Shown here one piece after another: positions 43,804-52,730 of a stretch of 64,000 nt of DNA; the stretch's first letter is position 1, and each line of letters opens with the position of its first letter. The stretch spans positions 1-64,000 of the forward strand of contig JAAYJS010000031.1 in assembly GCA_012522805.1 (NCBI GenBank), given 5' to 3'. The stretch comes from Eubacteriaceae bacterium. Lineage in GTDB: Bacteria > Bacillota > Clostridia > Eubacteriales > Eubacteriaceae. The notes under the pieces are model-generated. The model ran no database searches. It worked only from the letters and a program-made list of their open reading frames with translations, and had not been told where the DNA came from. The translations under genes and the position numbers were made by a program.

Positions 43804-44490
43804 ATGGTTCAAGCGCTATTCATTGATTTTTACGGCACGGTGGTACACGAATATGGAAAAGCTTCCTATGAAGTGATCCATCGCATTGCCAAAAGCGTGC
43901 CGGAAGTCGACGCAAAAACAATTTTGGCCCATTGGTGGCAAGTCTTTAACCGTTTGACGGCAGAGGCCAAAGATGCCACTTTTTTAAGACAATACGATAT
44001 CGCCTATCGGACTTTTCAAGAGACCCTGAACGCTTTCAAGTCTCCGGAAGATCCCCTAGCCATGTGCGATAAAATGAAGGAACATTGGAGTGCACCGCCG
44101 GCGTATTCCGATGCCTTGGACTTTATCAACCATACGCCCTTTCCTGTCTATTTTGTGACCAACGGCGACAACGATTTTGTACAACAAGCCCTGGATCGGT
44201 TGAACTTAAAGCCGGCCGGGGTCATGACCAGTGAGCGAGCCCGTTGCTACAAGCCGACAGCGGATATTTTTATGAAAGCTTTGGAGATGGCAAACCTAAG
44301 CGCGAAAGAAGTTTTGCACATTGGGGATTCTCTGAGAAGCGATGTGCAGGGTGCGCTCGGCGTGGGCATCACACCAATATGGATGAACCGGGAAGAAAAA
44401 CCGGTTAGCCAAAAAGTAATGCAAGCCAAAGATTTTTCGGAACTCTCCGACATCCTGTCTCGATTGAGACAACATGGACGTAGAGATTAA
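43804..44490 (+). CDS. HAD-family hydrolase
   Basis: 228-aa phosphatase-like protein. Motif I is DFYGTV with the nucleophile Asp, motif II the TNGDN segment, motif III a Lys in RCYKPTADIF, and motif IV GDSLRSDVQGA. Alpha-helical cap between motif I and II. Substrate unknown; could be a phosphosugar or nucleotide. AAGGAAGGT precedes the ATG. Confidence 0.87.
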   Translation: MVQALFIDFYGTVVHEYGKASYEVIHRIAKSVPEVDAKTILAHWWQVFNRLTAEAKDATFLRQYDIAYRTFQETLNAFKSPEDPLAMCDKMKEHWSAPPAYSDALDFINHTPFPVYFVTNGDNDFVQQALDRLNLKPAGVMTSERARCYKPTADIFMKALEMANLSAKEVLHIGDSLRSDVQGALGVGITPIWMNREEKPVSQKVMQAKDFSELSDILSRLRQHGRRD

Positions 44491-44510
44491 AAATGATTAA
44501 CATAAAAAAT

Positions 44511-44560
44511 CGTTTGACCGGTGGACGTGAAAGTCTGCAGGTGGTCGAGCGTTTTTTTTA
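44511..44560 (+). terminator. terminator after the HAD gene
   Basis: CGTTTGACC / GGTCGAGCG (with G-T pairs) followed by eight T. Confidence 0.75.
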
Positions 44561-44650
44561 ATTGCCATAAAACCTGTGTCTTTCCGATGCTTTAAAAGAC
44601 GTTATGCCTGTCATATCTTATCATTTACTAAGATAGACACCATCACCTTT

Positions 44651-44719
44651 AACAAATGTCAAAAGAACATTGACAAATGTCAAACAAACGTTGACTTACA
44701 CGCAAAACCATTCTATACT
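44651..44719 (+). promoter_or_regulatory. promoter and direct-repeat operator of the aco operon
   Basis: Sigma-A promoter TTGACT (44691-44696), 17 bp, TATACT (44714-44719). Just upstream ACAAATGTCAAA occurs twice with a 22-bp period (two helix turns), and the second copy is part of the dyad TTGACA-AA-TGTCAA (44670-44683). The arrangement suggests that the SorC-type regulator encoded next binds cooperatively here. Confidence 0.65.
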
Positions 44720-44790
44720 GCAATTAATAGGATGGTTTTTGTTTTTGGTGCCATCGCATCAAAAACTCGGTATTTAGTTAGGAGCGTTTA

Positions 44791-45726
44791 ATGAATAAGG
44801 AATATAAATTATTCAAGATTGCCTACGCTTATTATGTGGATAAGCTGAATCAAGAGCAAATTGCAAAGATGCACGGCATCTCCCGCTCCAATGTTTCAAT
44901 GATGCTCAATGAAGCACGCAAAAAGGGAATCGTCGAAGTCAAAGTACGATTCCCTAAACTTTATTGTACCGATTTGGAAAAACAATTGGAGCATCGATTC
45001 AACTTGGACAAGGCCATCGTCCTTCAGGATTATTCGGAAAGTGACGGCGAGCGTATCTCTTTTTTAGCCGGTGCTGCCGGCGAGTATTTGGATACCCTCG
45101 TTGAGGACAACATGGTGATTGGTGTTTCTTGGGGCAAATCCGTATATCAAGTGGCCTCGGCCATGACCTTTCACGGAAAAACCAATGTATTGGTCACCCC
45201 TTTGGTAGGTGGCATCGGCAATGCCATCAACCAATACCACTCCAACCTCATCGCCTCTAATCTTGCCGAAAATATTCGAGGAACAGCCTTCGGCATTTAC
45301 GCCCCGATTTTTGTCCACAGTGATGAATCAAAAGAATTGTTGATGGGAGACCGGCAAATTGAAGAAGTGTTAAACATGAGCCGCCATGCGGATCTCGCTA
45401 TTGTCGGTATTGGAAACATCCAACACTCCACCATGCATGAGTTGGATATTCTAAAGGAGAGTGAGATTGAACAATTGATGGAAGAAGGCGTAGTGGGCGA
45501 TATCAACACCTCTTTTATCAACGAACAAGGAGAAGAAGCGGAAAGTTTTTTAAAAAATCGCACCATCGGTATTTCATTGGATGATTTAAAAAAGATAAAA
45601 AATGTCGTTGCCGTCGTCGGCGGTGAAGTTAAATACCCTCCCTTGCGATCGATTTTAAACAATCGTGTCATCAATACGCTGATCATAGATGATCGATTAG
45701 CGCAGTTGCTCTTGGCAAGGGAATAG
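44791..45726 (+). CDS. SorC/DeoR-type transcriptional regulator
   Basis: 311-aa regulator with an N-terminal helix-turn-helix (LNQEQIAKMHGISRSNVSMM) and a C-terminal sugar-binding domain with an SIS-like phosphosugar fold (VIGVSWGKSVYQVASAM, VTPLVGGIGNAINQYHSN). It is the first gene of the acetoin dehydrogenase operon, 17 bp before acoA, and probably activates it in response to a phosphorylated metabolite. The ATG follows TAGGAG. Confidence 0.92.
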   Translation: MNKEYKLFKIAYAYYVDKLNQEQIAKMHGISRSNVSMMLNEARKKGIVEVKVRFPKLYCTDLEKQLEHRFNLDKAIVLQDYSESDGERISFLAGAAGEYLDTLVEDNMVIGVSWGKSVYQVASAMTFHGKTNVLVTPLVGGIGNAINQYHSNLIASNLAENIRGTAFGIYAPIFVHSDESKELLMGDRQIEEVLNMSRHADLAIVGIGNIQHSTMHELDILKESEIEQLMEEGVVGDINTSFINEQGEEAESFLKNRTIGISLDDLKKIKNVVAVVGGEVKYPPLRSILNNRVINTLIIDDRLAQLLLARE

Positions 45727-45743
45727 TCATAGGAGGTTACAAC

Positions 45744-46706
45744 ATGGCTGAAATGAACAAAGAAACGTTAATAGAAATGTATAAACGCATGAACCATGCG
45801 CGCTTTTTCGAGGAAAAAGTCAGCTGGTTTTTTGCAAGAGGTATGATTCACGGTACCACCCACTTATCTGTGGGGCAAGAGGCATCTGCTGTTGCCGCTT
45901 GTATGGCCTTAAACGACGATGATCTGATTACATCGACCCATCGCGGTCACTCTCAAGTCATCGGAAAAGGTATCGACCTCAATAAAATGATGGCGGAACT
46001 CTTAGGAAAGATTACCGGCTATTGTAAAGGTAAGGGTGGCTCCATGCACATTGCGGACTTAAGCGTGGGTAACTTGGGTGCCAACGGCGTTGTCGGCGGT
46101 GGCCATAGCTTGGCTTGTGGTGCAGCTCTGACCCAACAATATCAAGACACCGGTAAAATTGTTTTATGCTTTTTCGGAGACGGTGCTTCCAACGAAGGGT
46201 CCTTCCACGAAGCGTTAAACTTGGCCTCCGTTTGGAAACTGCCCGTTATCTTCTATTGCGAAAACAACTTGTACGGCATGAGCGTTCCGCAAAGCGCCTC
46301 GATGAACATCAAAGATGTTGCAGTACGTGCCGACTCTTACGGCATTCCGGGACACACCATCGACGGCAACAACGCCATCGAAGTTTTTAATAAAATCAAA
46401 GAGGTTGCAGCATACGTTCGGGAAGGAAATGGCCCTGTTTTGGTAGAATCCAAAACCTATCGTTGGTTGGGACACTCCAAATCCGATGCACAAGCCTATA
46501 GAACGAAGGAAGAAGTGGAATCTTGGAAAGAAAAGGATCCCATCAACTACCTTTACAACTACATGGTCACCAACGATATGGCGGAAAAAGAAGAGTTGGA
46601 CGAATTGAAAAAAACGTGTAAACAAGATATCGAAGATGCAGTGGCATTTGCAAATGTTTCCGATAACCCGCCGCTGTCCTCTGTTACAGAAGATGTATAC
46701 GCATAA
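45744..46706 (+). CDS. acoA: acetoin dehydrogenase E1 alpha (TPP-dependent)
   Basis: 320-aa E1 alpha. It cleaves acetoin (or a 2-oxo acid) with thiamine diphosphate. The TPP motif is complete: [17 protein letters not shown] to [15 protein letters not shown] in [14 protein letters not shown] and the [11 protein letters not shown] region match the family. Length fits AcoA better than PdhA. It works with AcoB, AcoC and AcoL in a large soluble complex that produces acetyl-CoA and acetaldehyde. AGGAGG precedes the ATG. Confidence 0.9.
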   Translation: MAEMNKETLIEMYKRMNHARFFEEKVSWFFARGMIHGTTHLSVGQEASAVAACMALNDDDLITSTHRGHSQVIGKGIDLNKMMAELLGKITGYCKGKGGSMHIADLSVGNLGANGVVGGGHSLACGAALTQQYQDTGKIVLCFFGDGASNEGSFHEALNLASVWKLPVIFYCENNLYGMSVPQSASMNIKDVAVRADSYGIPGHTIDGNNAIEVFNKIKEVAAYVREGNGPVLVESKTYRWLGHSKSDAQAYRTKEEVESWKEKDPINYLYNYMVTNDMAEKEELDELKKTCKQDIEDAVAFANVSDNPPLSSVTEDVYA

Positions 46707-46717
46707 GGAGAAGACAA

Positions 46718-47713
46718 ATGGAATATAAAGAAATGACCTATAAAGATGCAGTGAACTTAGCCATGACTGAAGAAATGAGAAAAGACGAAAACGTCATTTT
46801 ATTCGGCGAAGACGTCGGTCTCTATGGCGGTGCCTTCGGTGTATCCGTAGGAATGTTCGAAGAATTCGGACCGGAGCGAGTTAAAGACACCCCCATTTCA
46901 GAAGCGGTTATCGCAGGTTGTGCAGCCGGTGCGGCCGTAACCGGCCTCAGACCGATTGCGGAAATTATGTTTATGGACTTTACCACCATCGCCATGGATG
47001 CTTTAGTCAACCAAGCGGCTAAAATGCGCTACATGTTCGGCGGGAAGGCACAAGTGCCCATGGTATTGCGTACCCCCGGCGGCTCCGGTACCGGTGCTGC
47101 AGCACAACACTCCCAATCCTTAGAAGCTTGGTTTTGCCATGTGCCTGGTTTAAAAGTTGTGGTTCCCGGAACCCCTGCCGATGCCAAGGGTTTATTAAAA
47201 GCGGCGATCCGCGACAACAACCCCGTGGTATTTGTGGAACAAAAAACCCTCTATAAAGAAAAGGGAGAAGTCCCCATGGACGACGAATTTGTCATCCCAC
47301 TGGGAAAAGGCGAAATTAAAAGAGAAGGAAGCGATGTGACCGTCATTTCATACGGAAGGATGCTCCCCAGAGTTTTAGAAGCCGCAGACGATTTGAAAAA
47401 AGAAGGCATTTCCGTTGAAGTTGTCGATCCCAGAACGCTGGTGCCCTTAGATAAAGAAATGATCATCGACTCCGTTAAGAAAACAGGTAAACTCATCTTG
47501 GTAAACGAAGCGTGTAAAACCGGCGGATTCCTTGGGGAAATCTCCGCAATGGTTTCAGAAAGCGAAGCCTTCGATTACTTGGATGCGCCCATTGTTCGTT
47601 TAGCGGGCTTAGACGTACCCGTTCCCTACAACCCGGAATTGGAAGCGGCCATCGTACCTTCCGTAGACCAAATCCGTCAAGCTATCGTCGACGTGGTCAC
47701 CAACAAAAGATAG
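46718..47713 (+). CDS. acoB: acetoin dehydrogenase E1 beta
   Basis: 331-aa E1 beta subunit (transketolase pyrimidine domain then C-terminal domain). [32 protein letters not shown] and [19 protein letters not shown] are characteristic. Completes the TPP site with AcoA. Spacing to both neighbours is about 10 bp, so it is in one transcript. It ends with TAG, showing that amber is read as a stop here. Confidence 0.92.
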   Translation: MEYKEMTYKDAVNLAMTEEMRKDENVILFGEDVGLYGGAFGVSVGMFEEFGPERVKDTPISEAVIAGCAAGAAVTGLRPIAEIMFMDFTTIAMDALVNQAAKMRYMFGGKAQVPMVLRTPGGSGTGAAAQHSQSLEAWFCHVPGLKVVVPGTPADAKGLLKAAIRDNNPVVFVEQKTLYKEKGEVPMDDEFVIPLGKGEIKREGSDVTVISYGRMLPRVLEAADDLKKEGISVEVVDPRTLVPLDKEMIIDSVKKTGKLILVNEACKTGGFLGEISAMVSESEAFDYLDAPIVRLAGLDVPVPYNPELEAAIVPSVDQIRQAIVDVVTNKR

Positions 47714-47722
47714 GAGGCCCCA

Positions 47723-49072
47723 ATGGCAACAGAAATTATCATGCCGAAAGCCGGCATGGATATGCAAGAAGGTCAGATTCTTCAATGGTTGGTCGCAGAA
47801 GGCGACAGCGTTGAAGAGGGTCAAGTGATTTTGGAAATCATGACCGATAAAGTTTCGATGGAGGTAGAAGCCGAAGTATCCGGCGTTCTCCTCAAAAAAG
47901 TATACGACGAAGGGGATACCGTTCCCGTCATTACCACCATCGGTTATATTGGCGAAGCCGGCGAAGAAATCGTCGAAACGACACCGGTAGTAGCGGCTCC
48001 CGCACCGCAAGCAGCGCTGGAGGCGGCAACTTCGGCACCGGCCGTTGAGACGCCGGTAATTACCACAACCGACGCAAACGGAAAAGTGCGCGCCACCCCG
48101 GCAGCTCGCGCCTTGGCTAAAGAAAAGGGTTTTGCTCTGGAAAATATTCCGGGAACCGGACCTTTAGGCCGTATCCACAAACAGGATGTACAAGGCTACC
48201 GCGAAGCCGATGCTCTAAAAGTGTCGCCCTTGGCAAAAGCCATTGCCGAAGATAAAGGGATCGACTTAACCGGAAAAACCGGCACCGGTATCGGCGGGAA
48301 AATCATGCGCCAAGATGTATTGGATATGGCCGCACCTCAAACGGCTGCAGCAGCTCAAACAGCCGCTGAAGAGGAAGCGCCCAATGTCGTTCCGATGACA
48401 CCCATGCGTAAAATCATCGCCAAACGCATGACAGAAAGCTTCTTTACCGCACCGACCTTTACCCTGCACACCGATATCGATGTGCGTCAAATCAAAGCTT
48501 TTGTCGCTGCGATTAAAGAGGATGTCATTGAAGCAACCGGTTTTAAACCCAGCTTAAACGACATGATCGTGTTTGCCACATCCAGAGCCTTGATGGCTTG
48601 CCCGGTCATCAACACCTCCTTAACACCGGAGGGCGATGCTGTCATTTACCATCAAGATGCCCATATCGCCATTGCCGTTGCTACCGAAGCCGGTCTCTTG
48701 ACACCGGTTATCCGCAACGTCAACCAAAAGGGCTTGTCCGCTGTCGTTGCAGACACGAAGGATTTGGCAACCCGTGCAAAATCCAACAAATTACTGCCCG
48801 ACGAACTCAGCGGCTCCACCTTTACCATCAGCAACTTGGGTATGTTCGGTATCACCGGATTCAACCCGATTATCAATCAACCCAACTCGGCCATCCTCGG
48901 TGTTTCCACCATTAAAGAGGTTCCGGCCTTGGAAGACGGCCAATGGGTCAACAAAGAGATGATGGATATCTCCATTACCATCGACCACCGTGTGATCGAC
49001 GGTGCAGACGGCGCTCAATTCTTGAAAACACTGAAAGAATTGATGGAAAACCCCTATCGATTGATGCTTTAA
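47723..49072 (+). CDS. acoC: acetoin dehydrogenase E2 (dihydrolipoyl acetyltransferase)
   Basis: 449-aa core enzyme: one N-terminal lipoyl domain (lipoyl-Lys43 in EIMTDKVSME), Ala-rich linkers, two peripheral subunit-binding motifs (TPAARALAKEKGF and SPLAKAIAEDKGI), and a catalytic domain with HRVIDGADGA holding the active-site His. Moves the acetyl group to CoA. The lipoyl domain is almost identical to that of the following E3 gene. Confidence 0.94.
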   Translation: MATEIIMPKAGMDMQEGQILQWLVAEGDSVEEGQVILEIMTDKVSMEVEAEVSGVLLKKVYDEGDTVPVITTIGYIGEAGEEIVETTPVVAAPAPQAALEAATSAPAVETPVITTTDANGKVRATPAARALAKEKGFALENIPGTGPLGRIHKQDVQGYREADALKVSPLAKAIAEDKGIDLTGKTGTGIGGKIMRQDVLDMAAPQTAAAAQTAAEEEAPNVVPMTPMRKIIAKRMTESFFTAPTFTLHTDIDVRQIKAFVAAIKEDVIEATGFKPSLNDMIVFATSRALMACPVINTSLTPEGDAVIYHQDAHIAIAVATEAGLLTPVIRNVNQKGLSAVVADTKDLATRAKSNKLLPDELSGSTFTISNLGMFGITGFNPIINQPNSAILGVSTIKEVPALEDGQWVNKEMMDISITIDHRVIDGADGAQFLKTLKELMENPYRLML

Positions 49073-49081
49073 GGAGGAATC

Positions 49082-50764
49082 ATGGCAACAGAAATCATTA
49101 TGCCCAAAGCCGGTATGGACATGCAGGAAGGTCAAATCCTGAAGTGGATGGTTGAAGTCGGCGATGTCGTCGAAGAAGGCCAAGTGATCTTGGAAATTAT
49201 GACCGACAAAGTGTCCATGGAAGTAGAAGCCGAAACGAGCGGCGTTCTCTTGCAAAAAGTATACGACGAAGGGGATACCGTCCCCGTCATCACCACCATC
49301 GGTTATATCGGTGAAGCCGGCGAAGAGGTTGCGGCAGAAACGCCGGCGCCGAAAGCGGAGCCGGTGCAAGCTCAAGACCAGCCCGCAACAGCGAAGGATC
49401 CAAATCGGTACGACGTCGCCGTGATCGGTGGCGGTCCCGCAGGTTATGCCGCAGCCATCAAAGCTGCCCAAGGCGGTTTAAAAACCCTGATTGTTGAAAA
49501 AGATGTTCTTGGCGGCACCTGTCTCAACAGAGGATGTATTCCTACAAAAACCTATGTGGAAAATGCACAGATATTCAACACCATTAAAAATGCAGAAAAT
49601 CGTGGCGTTATCTTAGACAACATCGCTATATCCGTCGATCTGCCCAAGGCCGTAGCCTTTAAGAACAAAGTGGTCAAACAATTAACCGACGGCGTTGCTT
49701 ACCTGTTAAAGGGCAACAAAGTAGACGTGTTAAACGGTGTCGGCTCCATGGACAACGACAAAAATGTTTACGTCGATGGGGCACAGGTGGCTCAGGCTCA
49801 AAACGTTATTTTAGCTGGTGGTTCCCAATCCGGCCGGATACCCGTACCGGGATTGGACAGCGCCAAGGTCTTAACCTCTGATGATATTTTGGACTTAACC
49901 GAATTGCCGGAATCCCTAGTAGTAATCGGCGCCGGAGTTGTCGGCTTGGAGATGGCCCATATCTTTAATGCCTATGGCACCAAAGTGACTGTCATTGAAA
50001 TGTGCGACCGAGTGTTGCCGGGTATGGATCAAGACGTTTCCAAAGAAATTGGCAGAATTTTAAAACGGGATGGCATTCAAATCAATTTGAAAACCTCCTT
50101 GCAATCCGTAGAAGAAACCGAAACCGGCATCCGTCTGGTTACCGATCAAAAGACCTACGAAGCCGACTTGGCCTTGCTGTCCATCGGCAGAACCCCCGAT
50201 TTGTCTTGTATCGGTACAGCCGATATTCAAGTAGAAAAAAACAGAGTGGTTGTGGACGAATATTTCCAAACCAATATGCCAGGTGTTTACGCTACCGGCG
50301 ATATCAACGGAAAACGCATGCTCGCCCATGCCGCATATAAAATGTCGGAAGTTGCCGTAGACCACATTTTGGGTAAAAAATCCAAAATCAAAATGAATTG
50401 TGTTCCCTCTGCGGTGTATTTGCATCCGGAAGCTGCATCCGTCGGTTTAACCGAAGAGCAAGCCGCCGAGCAACACAAAATTATAGTCGGTAAATTTACC
50501 TACGCCGGCAACGGCCGTGCTTTGGCGACCGGCAACAGCAAGGGCTTTGTTAAAGTGATCCTCGATGAGAAATACAAAGAAATTCTCGGGGTACACATCG
50601 TCGGCATCTCCGCTTCCGAAGTCATCAATACCGCAGCGGTGATGATGGCCAACGAGTTGACGGTTTACGAAGCCATGGACGTGGTGGTTGACCACCCCTC
50701 CTACACCGAAGCGTTACACGAAGCTTTCTGTGCTGCCATGGGCAAGGCCCTACACGCACTTTAA
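49082..50764 (+). CDS. acoL: dihydrolipoamide dehydrogenase with N-terminal lipoyl domain
   Basis: 560-aa flavoprotein E3 that reoxidises the lipoyl groups using NAD. Residues 1-80 are a lipoyl domain (Lys43 in TDKVSME), then a linker and a standard E3: FAD-binding GGGPAGYAAAIKA, redox disulfide GGTCLNRGCIPTK, NAD-binding GAGVVGLEMA and the C-terminal HPSYTEALHEA with the catalytic His. The fused lipoyl domain is seen in some Gram-positive complexes. Last gene before a terminator. Confidence 0.95.
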   Translation: MATEIIMPKAGMDMQEGQILKWMVEVGDVVEEGQVILEIMTDKVSMEVEAETSGVLLQKVYDEGDTVPVITTIGYIGEAGEEVAAETPAPKAEPVQAQDQPATAKDPNRYDVAVIGGGPAGYAAAIKAAQGGLKTLIVEKDVLGGTCLNRGCIPTKTYVENAQIFNTIKNAENRGVILDNIAISVDLPKAVAFKNKVVKQLTDGVAYLLKGNKVDVLNGVGSMDNDKNVYVDGAQVAQAQNVILAGGSQSGRIPVPGLDSAKVLTSDDILDLTELPESLVVIGAGVVGLEMAHIFNAYGTKVTVIEMCDRVLPGMDQDVSKEIGRILKRDGIQINLKTSLQSVEETETGIRLVTDQKTYEADLALLSIGRTPDLSCIGTADIQVEKNRVVVDEYFQTNMPGVYATGDINGKRMLAHAAYKMSEVAVDHILGKKSKIKMNCVPSAVYLHPEAASVGLTEEQAAEQHKIIVGKFTYAGNGRALATGNSKGFVKVILDEKYKEILGVHIVGISASEVINTAAVMMANELTVYEAMDVVVDHPSYTEALHEAFCAAMGKALHAL

Positions 50765-50786
50765 AAGCGTAACCACCCTTTTATAA

Positions 50787-50822
50787 ACCCTACCCCATGC
50801 AAGACCTTGCATGGGATAGGGT
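50787..50822 (+). terminator. terminator of the aco operon
   Basis: CCCTACCCCATGCAAG and TTGCATGGGATAGGG form a long stem close after the acoL stop; the T-tract is poor. Confidence 0.75.
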
Positions 50823-50972
50823 ACTCATTAAAAATACAAATAGCAGTGCATAAAAAAATAGAGAACCGTTGTCCTTAATGTTTCATTGAGGTAGCGGATT
50901 TTTTTACAAGTCACATTTCTAGTAAAATGAATAAAAAAATTAAATTGATTGGATAAAGTCATTAATATTAAC

Positions 50973-51001
50973 TTGATTAGTTGCACTAACTTGATTATAC
51001 T
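50973..51001 (+). promoter_or_regulatory. promoter of the broken surface-protein gene
   Basis: TTGATT, 17 bp, TATACT, embedded in two direct repeats AACTTGATTA spaced 18 bp. The rest of 50823-51287 is AT-rich and gene-free. The leader would be about 280 nt. Confidence 0.55.
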
Positions 51002-51287
51002 GATATTTTTAAAAAATTTTGATTTTCATACAATACTTAATGGATTCAGCTAAGTGCTGTATAAAAATTCAACACAGATCATTTCAAGCGTTTTACGTTT
51101 CCGGTATTAAAGGCCCTATCAGTACGGACAGATCTACTTGCCACGGCTATAAAATAAAGAGGTGTAAGAATTTTTAAAACAAAAACGTACAAAGTTGGAT
51201 AAATTTTTTTAGTTATGGATAATAGTAGAAAAATAATGCAGTATTGCCGTAGTTTGGAGAATTTAGAAGGGAAGGCTTGTGAGAACG

Positions 51288-52219
51288 ATGAAATTTCGCG
51301 TCATTTCGTGGTTGTTGGTTATGGCAATGATGATCGGTATGGTGCCCTTTGGTGTATGGGTGCAAGAACCGACAGCAGAGTAACCGACGCCACCTATTGA
51401 AACAGAACAACCTGTTGTATCGGAAGTACCTATGGATGCAGGGACGGATGAACCGTCGGAGCCGGTATCCGATGCACCGACACCGGACAGAGCTATCCCA
51501 CAGGCGAAACGAGAACCATTACCGCCGGTACGGACCTAGTGGTGGACAACCTGATTTATCGAACCTACACCGTTACAGAAACCCACGAGGACTACGCCAC
51601 GGTGATCTCCGATCCGGTCAGCTTGACCGATGAGAACCGAGAGGGCACCTTGACGGCGACCTTTAAAGAAAGCCCATTGGGTCAACTGACGATTAAAAAA
51701 GTCTTGCAGGACCAAGCAGGTAACCTCATAGATGAAGTTAGAAGTTTTGAAGTGATCATTACCGGACCTTCCTACCCGACAGGGGAAAGAAAAACCTTGA
51801 CTGCGGGCAGCGACTTAGTGTTAGATGGTTTGATTTACGGTGAGTACACCGTAACGGAAACCGCCAATGGGGATTACGACACGATCGACAACAATGCCAG
51901 AGTCAACTTGACCATGGCAGAAAATGAAGGTATCGTCACGCTGACCAATCAAGAAAAAGCCAAAGGCATGTTAACGGTTCATAAAGAACTCTTAACCGCA
52001 GACGGTCAGCCCATAACAGCTGCTAAGGCCTTTGAAATAACGGTTACCGGCCACTCTTATCCCAAGGGTAAGAAAATGCCCATAACCAATGTGACGGATT
52101 TAATTCTCGACAACCTGATTTACGGCGAATACGCTGTCGTCGAAACTGCCAATGCGGCTTATGAGACTACGTTCACCGACAATGCGACTCTCAGTGTCAA
52201 TGAAAAAGAAGACAGCTGA
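51288..52219 (+). pseudogene. truncated repeat-containing surface protein
   Basis: An ATG at 51288 starts a signal-peptide-like sequence (FRVISWLLVMAMMIG...) that meets TAA at 51381-51383. In the same frame a Pro/Glu-rich stretch follows (PTPPIETEQPV), and near 51490 the frame shifts. From about 51491 to 52219 the reading frame encodes about three copies of a 75-80 residue Cna-B/DUF5979-like repeat (FEVIITGPSYPTGE, LVLDGLIYGEYTVTET). It ends without an LPXTG anchor. The gene has at least a nonsense codon, a frameshift or deletion and a missing anchor. The surface adhesin it came from is no longer made as a whole. Confidence 0.75.
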
Positions 52220-52280
52220 AAGGCTAAAGAGAATTGATAAGGATTTCACTGAATTCGACGATTGGTTGAGATTCATTGAG

Positions 52281-52326
52281 TGACAAGAGCCCCTTCATCC
52301 TCAGATGAAGGGGCTCTTGTTGTTTT
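52281..52326 (+). terminator. strong terminator after the surface-protein pseudogene
   Basis: ACAAGAGCCCCTTCATC / GATGAAGGGGCTCTTGT (17-bp perfect stem, 4-base loop), then TGTTTT. Confidence 0.9.
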
Positions 52327-52730
52327 AAAACTTCAGATTGTCAGGTATCAAAATCTGTTTTATCGATTATTCCTTACAAATTTTATTTAAGTTCTTATTT
52401 AATTATCTTTCAGAGCTTTTGAGAGCATTGCTCTATATTTAAACAATAAGAAAAAGTTAATAATGTTGATGATCAAAAATTTAATCAAGGAATACGACGG
52501 TTGTCCCGTCTCTATAATTTAAACTTCAATGTAAAAAGGAGAGGTCTTCGTTCTGTTGGGTGCTTACGACGCCGCTGAGAGCACCAGGGTAAAATGACTG
52601 TGTAAACAAATGCTCTTAAAAGACCTATTCTCTTTCAACCAATTTATTTGTAAAATCCTATAATACTTTGGACTTTAGATTACACTACTTTAGTAATATA
52701 ATCAGCTTACTACGAAATGGTGGTGATTTC
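52327..52730. other. AT-rich gene-free leader of the PTS regulator
   Basis: No gene is seen. A TATAAT occurs at about 52659-52664 and another near 52697, but without convincing -35 partners. A ribosome site GGTGGTGA lies in front of the ATG at 52731. Confidence 0.4.

Noticed and set aside
50823-51287. Repeats AACTTGATTA as part of a CRISPR or iteron array
   Set aside because: Only two copies are present and they coincide with a promoter.
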